Shown in pieces: positions 1-6,090 of a stretch of DNA of 6,090 nt. The stretch is from DASULK01 sp036278255 (GTDB taxonomy: Bacteria; Actinomycetota; Actinomycetes; Mycobacteriales; Micromonosporaceae), in contig DASULK010000167.1 of the NCBI GenBank assembly GCA_036278255.1, positions 1 to 6,090 of the forward strand. The letters are read 5' to 3'. The stretch's first letter is position 1, and every line of letters starts with the position of its first letter. Under the pieces are notes generated by a model, which saw only the letters and a program-made list of their open reading frames with translations, did no database searches and had not been told where the DNA came from. The position numbers were made by a program, and so were the translations under genes.

Positions 1-473
1 ACGAGCACTTCGGCGGTAAGGAAGGCCTGTATGCGGTCGTGGTGGACCGCGAGGTGGGCCGGTTCCTGGACATGGCCACCCGCCTGCTCGGCGGCGAGGA
101 CACGATGCCCAAGTTCGAGGTCGCCGCGGTCAGCCTGCTCCGCTACATCCAGGACAATTCCGACGGATTTCGGATTCTGGTCCGCGACTCGAACCCGTCC
201 GGCTCGGGGACATTCGCCAGCCTGATCAGTGATGTCGCCAGCCAGGTCGAGTACATCCTCGGTGACGTGCTCAGAGAGCGCGGCTACGACCCGAAGCTGG
301 CCCCGATGTACGCGCAGATGCTGGTCGGCATGGTCGTGTTCACCGGCCAGTGGTGGCTGGACGCGCGCACGCCGAACGTCGAGGAGGTGGCGGCCCACCT
401 GGTCAACCTGGCCTGGAACGGGCTGTCCCACCTGGAAGCCAAACCCACGTTGCTGACCCGGCACAGCCGCTGA
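1..473 (+). CDS. TetR/AcrR-family transcriptional regulator, 5'-truncated by window edge
   Basis: About 156 C-terminal residues are visible, reading in frame from base 3 to the TGA at 471-473. The first residues, EHFGGKEGLYAVVVDREV, match the end of the TetR helix-turn-helix, where a Y/F-H-F-x-x-K-E-x-L-Y segment closes the recognition helix and leads into helix 4. Most of the DNA-binding domain is therefore off the left edge, and an apparent ATG at 39 is internal. The remainder is a helical ligand-binding and dimerisation domain, with a hydrophobic stretch (LVGMVVFTGQWWLD) near residues 100-115 and an amphipathic last helix. A role as a ligand-responsive repressor is inferred from the family; the ligand and targets are unknown. 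The gene converges on the DUF4383 gene at 520-990, with only 46 bases between the stop codons. It could be the TetR gene found beside glmU in actinobacteria (as Rv1019 in M. tuberculosis), but the neighbour on that side is not visible. Confidence 0.88.
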   Translation, partial: EHFGGKEGLYAVVVDREVGRFLDMATRLLGGEDTMPKFEVAAVSLLRYIQDNSDGFRILVRDSNPSGSGTFASLISDVASQVEYILGDVLRERGYDPKLAPMYAQMLVGMVVFTGQWWLDARTPNVEEVAAHLVNLAWNGLSHLEAKPTLLTRHSR

Positions 474-480
474 CAGAAGG

Positions 481-552
481 TTCCGGGGCCGGGTGGCGAC
501 GGGACACGTCGCTGCCCGGTCACCGTTCCGACGTGGCGTGCCGGCCCCGGAA
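481..552. terminator. Candidate bidirectional terminator between convergent genes
   Basis: A perfect 12-bp inverted repeat, TTCCGGGGCCGG at 481-492 and CCGGCCCCGGAA at 541-552, encloses 48 bases. Within the loop, GCGACG (496-501) and CGTCGC (507-512) form a second 6-bp hairpin with a 5-base loop. The left arm begins 8 bases after the tetR stop, and the right arm lies inside the last codons of the convergent DUF4383 gene. There is no T-run on either side. Actinobacterial terminators often lack one, so a terminator is a reasonable but unproven reading. Confidence 0.5.
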
Positions 553-990
553 ACGCTTCTCGGTGAAGGCTTCTCTAGGCGAGCTGACCTTGTCGTAGAA
601 GCCGGTGGCGAGGAAGAGCAGTCCGAAGAGAAACGAGACGATGACGTTCGCCATCGAGAAGTTGAGCAGGTTGAGGTCGGTTCGTTGGACGGCCAACATC
701 ACCAGTCCGGCCGACAGGAAGATCACCCCGATGGCGAGGCTGATGAAGTGGCCGAGATTGCCGCCGGTGACCGAGCCGATCATGATGAAGGTGCCGAACA
801 GCACCGACATGATCGCGAAGGCCAGATTGGTGCGCAGCCCGAGCACCCAGGTGCTGTCGCGGGCGAAGAGGGCATCCCCCCAGGTCTGCACGACGCCGAG
901 GATGCCGAAGACGAGCACGTAGAGCCCGACGAGGCCGGCGAGGGTCCGAAAGAACGGCCGCATCGGGTGGTTGACGGGTATATGTGGCAT
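520..990 (-). CDS. DUF4383-type four-helix membrane protein (copy A)
   Basis: This encodes a 156-residue integral membrane protein of unknown function. The start is set at the ATG at 988-990, because the purine-rich ribosome-binding sequence GAGGAGG (995-1001 on the complement) lies just upstream and the protein then begins MPHIPVNHP, like its neighbour. A start 15 codons further upstream is open but adds a non-conserved tail. Four hydrophobic segments can be seen near residues 13-34, 54-75, 80-101 and 112-132. The conserved-looking blocks are PVNHPxRP at the N-terminus, LAGLVGLY in helix 1 and RTDLNLLNF at 103-111 before helix 4. The C-terminal tail is charged (FTEKRFRGRHATSER) and probably cytosolic. 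The blocks match the actinobacterial DUF4383 family as I recall it. The gene lies 105 bases downstream of its paralogue, on the same strand, and ends against the convergent tetR gene. No catalytic residue is apparent. Confidence 0.85.
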   Translation of the reverse strand: MPHIPVNHPMRPFFRTLAGLVGLYVLVFGILGVVQTWGDALFARDSTWVLGLRTNLAFAIMSVLFGTFIMIGSVTGGNLGHFISLAIGVIFLSAGLVMLAVQRTDLNLLNFSMANVIVSFLFGLLFLATGFYDKVSSPREAFTEKRFRGRHATSER

Positions 991-1016
991 GCGTCCTCCT
1001 CGCGTTCCGGGCAGGT

Positions 1017-1031
1017 CACTTGCTGGAAGTG
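1017..1031 (-). other. Small hairpin in the DUF4383 copy A leader
   Basis: CACTT (1017-1021) and AAGTG (1027-1031) form a 5-bp stem with a 5-base loop, 27-41 bases upstream of the copy A start codon. It is short enough to be chance. It is recorded because it lies between the larger palindrome at 1050-1068 and the ribosome-binding site. Confidence 0.2.
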
Positions 1032-1049
1032 TCACCCAGAACGCGGGAG

Positions 1050-1068
1050 GACGTAGGCCGAATACGTC
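1050..1068. promoter_or_regulatory. Palindrome upstream of DUF4383 copy A, possible operator
   Basis: GACGTA (1050-1055) and TACGTC (1063-1068) form a perfect 6-bp inverted repeat with a 7-base spacer. It spans 19 bp and is centred about 70 bases upstream of the copy A start. Size and symmetry resemble sites bound by dimeric repressors such as TetR proteins. The sequence does not show which protein would bind. A weak hairpin downstream of copy B is the alternative. Confidence 0.3.
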
Positions 1069-1095
1069 GGTCGGTGCGGACGGGCCGCCGTACGG

Positions 1096-1545
1096 TCAGA
1101 GGCGGAGGCAGGCTTCCCGCCAGGCTTGGGCCTCTTCCTCCGTACCGGTCTTGCCGTACAGGCCGGCGGTGAGCAGCACCACCCCGAGGACCATCGTCAC
1201 CATGCAGGTGGTGACGGTGAAGTTGAGGATGTTGGCGTCGGTGCGTTCGATGGCGATGGCGGCAAGGCCGATGGCCATGAAGGCGTAGCCAAAGCTCTTG
1301 TTGATCTTCACGTCGATGTTCCGACCGAGGCCGATGCCGACCAGGACGACCACGCCGAGCCCGCCGAGAAGGAGGGAGGAGCCCAGGTTGGCTCCCTGTC
1401 CGAGGACCCGGAGGTCGTCTCGGGCGAAGAACTCGCCACCGGAGACGGCACCGAAGATGCCGAAGATCACCAGGTAAAGGCCGACGAGGCCGGCGAGGGC
1501 CCGGTGAATCGGCCGTGAGGGGTGGTTGACCGGGTTGTGCGCCAT
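1096..1545 (-). CDS. DUF4383-type four-helix membrane protein (copy B)
   Basis: This encodes a 149-residue integral membrane protein of unknown function. The ATG at 1543-1545 is preferred over a start 17 codons upstream, because GGAGA (1556-1560 on the complement) sits about 10 bases before it and the protein then begins MAHNPVNHPSRP, aligned with copy A. Four hydrophobic segments lie near residues 14-35, 53-74, 84-100 and 109-130. ERTDANILNF at 100-109 precedes helix 4, and the tail (GTEEEAQAWREACLRL) is acidic and helical. Both copies share PVNHPxRPxxRxLAGLVGLY, an FGIxGxV end to helix 1, an FARD loop and RTDxNxLNF. Outside these blocks they have diverged widely, so the duplication is probably old. 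The gene follows the ABC-F gene by 112 bases on the same strand and has hairpins in that gap. It may therefore be transcribed separately, with copy A downstream. Confidence 0.87.
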   Translation of the reverse strand: MAHNPVNHPSRPIHRALAGLVGLYLVIFGIFGAVSGGEFFARDDLRVLGQGANLGSSLLLGGLGVVVLVGIGLGRNIDVKINKSFGYAFMAIGLAAIAIERTDANILNFTVTTCMVTMVLGVVLLTAGLYGKTGTEEEAQAWREACLRL

Positions 1546-1573
1546 TGTCGTGTTGTCTCCAAGGCCAAACGAG

Positions 1574-1611
1574 GGGTTACAGCAATTGTCCCTCATCGCC
1601 TGCTGTGACCC
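1574..1611. promoter_or_regulatory. Imperfect inverted repeat upstream of DUF4383 copy B
   Basis: GGGTTACAGCA (1574-1584) and TGCTGTGACCC (1601-1611) are complementary at 10 of 11 positions and enclose 16 bases. The unmatched position is a G-T wobble in plus-strand RNA but an A-C mismatch in minus-strand RNA, the sense of the flanking genes. That makes a DNA operator somewhat more likely than an RNA hairpin. The element ends 29 bases upstream of the copy B start codon. No convincing -35/-10 pair was found beside it. A second terminator hairpin for the ABC-F gene remains possible. Confidence 0.4.
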
Positions 1612-1636
1612 GGCACACGCTTGAGCTGGGTACAGG

Positions 1637-1657
1637 GCCGGGAAGCTGGCCTGCGAG

Positions 1658-1670
<13 letters not shown>
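1637..1670 (-). terminator. Hairpin over the ABC-F stop codon, candidate terminator
   Basis: In minus-strand RNA, GCCGGGGAGCTG (complement of 1659-1670) pairs with CAGCTTCCCGGC (complement of 1637-1648). This gives a 12-bp stem with one G-U wobble and a 10-base loop. The same position would be an A-C mismatch in plus-strand RNA, so the fold favours the direction in which the ABC-F gene is read. The TGA stop at 1658-1660 lies at the loop boundary. No U-run follows, as is usual in high-GC actinobacteria. Confidence 0.5.
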
Positions 1671-3493
<1,823 letters not shown>

Positions 3494-4447
3494 TCAGACC
3501 ACCCGGGCACCGGCGACGGGGCCGTGGGCGGTGCGCGTCTGGTGGCAGACCCCGGCTGCGGCCAGTTCGGTTGCCAGCCGCTCCGCATCGGTGGCGTCGG
3601 CGGCGAGGAAGACGCAGGTCGGGCCGGAGCCGGAGACGATTCCGGCGAGGGCGCCCGCCTCCTGGCCGGCTCTGAGTACCTGGGCGAGCGCCGGTCTCAG
3701 GGAGAGCGCCGCGGGCTGCAGGTCGTTGCCGAGGGCGGCGCCGAGGACGGCCGGGTCGCGTTGGCGCAGCGCGGCGAGGAGCGCATCGGCGCTGGCCAGC
3801 GGCGCCGGGGCCGTGCCGGCGGCTCGCAGCCGGTCGATCTCGTGGTAGACGGCGGGGGTCGAGAGGCCCGTGTCGGCCAGCGCCACCACCCAGTGCCAGG
3901 AGGTTGGCTGGGCGAGCACCGGGCTGATCGTTTCTCCGTGGCCGGTGCCGAGGGCGGTGCCGCCATGGACGAGGAAGGGTACGTCGGAGCCGAGGCCGGC
4001 GGCGATGGCGGCGAGCTCATCGCGGGAGAGCCCGGTGCCCCAGAGGGTGTCGCAGGCGACCAGGGTGGCGGCGGCGTCGGCGCTGCCGCCGGCGAGCCCG
4101 GCGGCGAGCGGGATCTGTTTGCGCAGATGCAGTCGGGCGTGGGCGGGCACCCCGGCATAGCTGGCGAGCGCCCGGGCCGCCCGCATGATGAGGTTGGAGT
4201 CGTCGAGCGCCAGCTCGCCGGCGCCTTCCCCCTCCATCGTCAAGGTCAGGGTGTCACCGCGCCGCGCGGTCAGCTCGTCGTAGATGGAGATCGCGTGATA
4301 GACGGTGTTGAGTTCGTGATAGCCGTCGGGGCGTAACGGGCCGACCCCGAGGTGAAGGTTGATCTTTGCTGGCACACGGACCTTGACGGTGCCGGCCGCC
4401 CCCCGCCGCTGCGGCTCGTCGCTCTCCGGCAGCCACGCCTCGGTCAC
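3494..4447 (-). CDS. ispE: 4-diphosphocytidyl-2-C-methyl-D-erythritol kinase
   Basis: IspE is the GHMP-fold kinase that phosphorylates CDP-methylerythritol at the 2-hydroxyl with ATP, the fourth step of the MEP pathway to IPP and DMAPP. It is cytosolic. The 317-residue protein carries all three GHMP motifs: PAKINLHLGV (26-35), the glycine-rich ATP loop PLAAGLAGGSADAAA (113-127) and SGSGPTCVF (272-280). Lys28 and Asp155, the latter in GLGSDVPF, correspond to the catalytic Lys-Asp pair. PDGYHEL (40-46) is the conserved substrate-side segment. The start is GTG at 4445-4447, with AGGA about 10 bases upstream; no other start precedes PAKINL. This leaves an N-terminal extension of about 15 residues compared with E. 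coli IspE. The gene lies 62 bases after rsmA, and its TGA directly abuts the ATG of the ABC-F gene. Confidence 0.96.
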   Translation of the reverse strand: MTEAWLPESDEPQRRGAAGTVKVRVPAKINLHLGVGPLRPDGYHELNTVYHAISIYDELTARRGDTLTLTMEGEGAGELALDDSNLIMRAARALASYAGVPAHARLHLRKQIPLAAGLAGGSADAAATLVACDTLWGTGLSRDELAAIAAGLGSDVPFLVHGGTALGTGHGETISPVLAQPTSWHWVVALADTGLSTPAVYHEIDRLRAAGTAPAPLASADALLAALRQRDPAVLGAALGNDLQPAALSLRPALAQVLRAGQEAGALAGIVSGSGPTCVFLAADATDAERLATELAAAGVCHQTRTAHGPVAGARVV

Positions 4448-4509
4448 GGCGCGGTTTTCCTGTTCGACGGGGGTGGGGAGGCAGATGGTTGGTGGGGCAC
4501 AGCGTCAGC

Positions 4510-5382
4510 CTACTCAACCGTGGACGGGGCGATCGGGACAGAGGCCGCGATGGCGGCGAACTGCTCAACGGTGAGGGATTCACCGCGGGCACCCGGATCG
4601 ATGCCTGCGGCGGTGAGCGCGGCCGCCGCACGATCCGCCCCACCGGCCCAGCCGGCGAGCGCCGCGCGCAGCGTTTTGCGACGTTGCGCGAAGGCCGCAT
4701 CGATCACCGCGAAGACCTGCGTCCGGGCCACGTCGGTGCGGGGCGGCTGGCGCCGGGTGAAGGCGACCAGGCCGGAGTCGACGTTGGGCATCGGCCAGAA
4801 GACGTTGGGCGGCACCCGGCCGGCGCTTCGTGCCGTGGCGTACCAGGCCAGCTTGACCGAGGGGATGCCGTAGATCTTCGAGCCGGGGCCGGCGGTGAGC
4901 CGGTCGGCCACCTCCTTCTGCACCATGACCAGGCCGTGCCGCAGCGCCGGTAGTTCGGCGAGCAGATGCAGCAGGACCGGCACGGCGACGTTGTACGGCA
5001 GGTTGGCGACCAGCGCGCTCGGCTCCGGTTCCCCCAGGTCGGCGGCCGTGATCCGTAGCGCGTCGGCGGTGTGGACGGTGAGCCGGGCGGCGGCGGCCGG
5101 GCCGGCATGGGTGGTGACGGTGTGGGTCAGCGCGGCGGCGAGCGACGGGTCGATCTCGACGACGTGGACGTGGGCGGCAGCCGGCAGCAGGGCCAGGGTG
5201 AGGGAGCCCAGGCCGGGCCCGACCTCGACCACCACCTCCTCGGGCGTCAACTCTGCGGTGGCCGCGATCCGGCGGACGGTGTTGGGGTCGTGCACGAAGT
5301 TCTGGCCCAGCTTCTTGGTCGGCATGATGCCGAGGCGGGCGGCCAACTCCCGGATCTCCGCCGGGCCGAGAAGACCGGACAT
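4510..5382 (-). CDS. rsmA: 16S rRNA (adenine(1518)-N(6)/adenine(1519)-N(6))-dimethyltransferase
   Basis: RsmA (KsgA) uses S-adenosylmethionine to dimethylate the two adjacent adenines in the 3'-terminal hairpin of 16S rRNA, late in small-subunit assembly. Its loss gives kasugamycin resistance in several bacteria. The 290-residue length is normal. The motifs occur in order: KKLGQNFVHD (23-32), SAM-binding EVGPGLGSLT (53-62), acidic Glu76 in VVEID for the ribose, Asp107 in TADAL, catalytic motif IV NLPY (127-130), FWPMPNVDSG (195-204) and QRRKTLR (233-239) in the C-terminal domain. The start is ATG at 5380-5382, close upstream of the conserved block. There is no clear ribosome-binding site before it, but a TACGCT box lies 7 bases upstream. 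It ends with TAG and is followed by ispE after 62 bases, an order widely conserved in actinobacteria. Confidence 0.96.
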   Translation of the reverse strand: MSGLLGPAEIRELAARLGIMPTKKLGQNFVHDPNTVRRIAATAELTPEEVVVEVGPGLGSLTLALLPAAAHVHVVEIDPSLAAALTHTVTTHAGPAAAARLTVHTADALRITAADLGEPEPSALVANLPYNVAVPVLLHLLAELPALRHGLVMVQKEVADRLTAGPGSKIYGIPSVKLAWYATARSAGRVPPNVFWPMPNVDSGLVAFTRRQPPRTDVARTQVFAVIDAAFAQRRKTLRAALAGWAGGADRAAAALTAAGIDPGARGESLTVEQFAAIAASVPIAPSTVE

Positions 5383-5389
5383 GCCTGTC

Positions 5390-5395
5390 AGCGTA
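5390..5395 (-). promoter_or_regulatory. Possible -10 box for a leaderless rsmA transcript
   Basis: On the minus strand TACGCT fits the actinobacterial TANNNT -10 pattern and lies exactly 7 bases before the rsmA ATG. That spacing would place the transcription start at or next to the A of the start codon. The absence of a ribosome-binding site before rsmA fits a leaderless message. No recognisable -35 hexamer is present at 16-19 bases upstream, and a six-base match with three free positions can occur by chance. Confidence 0.3.
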
Positions 5396-5416
5396 CGGGT
5401 GCGGAGTCTGCCGGCC

Positions 5417-5485
5417 GGTCCGGGCGGGGGTGCCCGCTCAGGGCGGTCAGGCTTGATCCCTTCGCCGGAAACCCCCGCCCGGACC
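5417..5485 (-). terminator. Perfect 15-bp inverted repeat between tatD and rsmA, candidate terminator
   Basis: GGTCCGGGCGGGGGT (5417-5431) and its exact complement at 5471-5485 enclose 39 bases. The loop can hold a minor 4-bp hairpin (GCCC 5432-5435 with GGGC 5441-5444). In minus-strand RNA the structure begins 12 bases after the tatD stop and ends about 34 bases before the rsmA start. The stem is very GC-rich and no U-run follows. The position suits a terminator for tatD. A cis-acting leader structure or mRNA-stabilising element for a tatD-rsmA read-through transcript is the alternative. Confidence 0.55.
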
Positions 5486-5497
5486 TCTGCCAGCTGG

Positions 5498-6090
5498 TCA
5501 CCAGGGGCCGAAGACCCGCTCGCCGTTGGCGGAGAGGGCGGCGCAGAGCTCGGCCAGGTCGATGCCGGTGGTGTCGGCGAGCGACCGGACCGTCAGGGGT
5601 ATCAGGTACGAGGCGTTCGGTCGTCCCCGGTAGGGCATCGGAGTGAGGTAGGGGGCGTCGGTCTCCACCAACAGCTGATCCAGCGGGGTGACCTTCGCCG
5701 CCTCCCGCAGCGTCGCCGCGTTGGCGAAGGTGACGGTGCCGGCGAAACTGAGCAGGTAGCCGCGGCGGACACACTCGGCGGCGAAGTCGGCGTCGCCGGA
5801 GAAGCAGTGCAGCACAACGGTGTCGGGGGCCCCCTCGTCGTCGAGGACCCGTAGCACATCGTCGTGGGCGTCCCGGTCGTGGATGACCAGCGGTTTGCCG
5901 TACCGCTTGGCGATGGCGATGTGTGCGCGGAAGCTGGCCTCCTGCGCGACTCGCCCGTCCTCGCCGGTGCGGAAGAAGTCCAGGCCGGTCTCGCCGATCC
6001 CGCGGACCCGATCGTCGCCGGACAGCGTCTCGATCACGCGCAACGCCTCATCGAGATCTGCCAACCGGGGGGCCTCGTTCGGGTGCAGCG
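5498..6090 (-). CDS. tatD: TatD-family metal-dependent hydrolase (DNase), 5'-truncated by window edge
   Basis: About 196 C-terminal residues of a TIM-barrel metallohydrolase are visible; the family is usually around 260-300 residues. The reading frame stays open to the right edge (…LHPNEAPRLADLDEAL), and HPNE is a conserved block, so the true start lies beyond 6090. An in-frame TTG at 6062-6064 is internal. Metal ligands are visible as Glu in GETGLDF (about residue 33 of the fragment), His in VIHDRDA (70), His in LHCFSG (94) and Asp in ETDAPYL (144). The protein ends with NGERVFGPW, the typical TatD C-terminus. TatD proteins are 3'-5' exonucleases on DNA/RNA, linked to DNA repair and RNA processing; actual substrates here are not shown. 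In many actinobacteria the gene sits between metG and rsmA. Here it lies 115 bases upstream of rsmA, separated by a strong inverted repeat. Confidence 0.93.
   Translation of the reverse strand, partial: LHPNEAPRLADLDEALRVIETLSGDDRVRGIGETGLDFFRTGEDGRVAQEASFRAHIAIAKRYGKPLVIHDRDAHDDVLRVLDDEGAPDTVVLHCFSGDADFAAECVRRGYLLSFAGTVTFANAATLREAAKVTPLDQLLVETDAPYLTPMPYRGRPNASYLIPLTVRSLADTTGIDLAELCAALSANGERVFGPW

Noticed and set aside
39..41. ATG as the start of the TetR-family protein
   Set aside because: In-frame residues upstream (EHFGGKEGLYAVV) belong to the conserved DNA-binding domain, so the real start lies left of the window.
493..1056. A 187-codon plus-strand open frame opposite DUF4383 copy A
   Set aside because: Its product is an acidic low-complexity string rich in E, D, G and H, typical of the complement of a membrane-protein gene. 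The minus-strand reading has clear helices, a ribosome-binding site and a paralogue.
4895..5854. A 319-codon plus-strand open frame opposite rsmA and tatD
   Set aside because: It is antisense to two well-supported genes, its translation is Arg/Ser/Gly-rich without domains, and it crosses the tatD-rsmA inverted repeat.
6062..6064. TTG as a possible start of the TatD protein
   Set aside because: The frame stays open upstream and encodes the conserved HPNE block. Starting here would remove N-terminal barrel strands, so the gene is simply cut by the window edge.

Overview
The window is high-GC DNA with dense coding, strong G/C third-position bias and one GTG start, as in an actinobacterium. The tatD - rsmA(ksgA) - ispE - ABC-F order and the protein sequences suggest Micromonosporaceae (Micromonospora or a relative). 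That assignment rests on recognition, not on a search.

Right half, all on the minus strand (read from 6090 down to 1658): a TatD-family nuclease whose 5' end lies off the window, then rsmA (16S rRNA dimethyladenosine methyltransferase), ispE (CDP-ME kinase of the MEP isoprenoid pathway), and a Uup-like ABC-F ATPase. The ispE stop codon directly abuts the ABC-F start codon, so those two are probably translationally coupled. A perfect 15-bp inverted repeat lies between tatD and rsmA. Together with a possible leaderless promoter just before rsmA, it suggests rsmA-ispE-ABC-F begins a new transcription unit. A 12-bp hairpin over the ABC-F stop codon probably ends it.

Left half: two adjacent minus-strand genes encode small four-helix membrane proteins of the DUF4383 type. 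They share N-terminal and RTDxNxLNF motifs and look like diverged tandem duplicates. Each is preceded by an inverted repeat in its upstream region. They run convergently into the end of a plus-strand TetR-family regulator whose DNA-binding N-terminus is mostly off the left edge. A perfect 12-bp inverted repeat spans the convergent junction and probably terminates transcription from one or both sides.

The four right-hand genes are conserved housekeeping functions (ribosome maturation, isoprenoid precursors, a ribosome-associated ATPase, a DNA/RNA-processing nuclease). The DUF4383 pair is of unknown function. I see no mobile element, CRISPR array, tRNA, rRNA or clearly novel multi-gene system. 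The items most worth checking are the DUF4383 pair and the set of inverted repeats at gene junctions.
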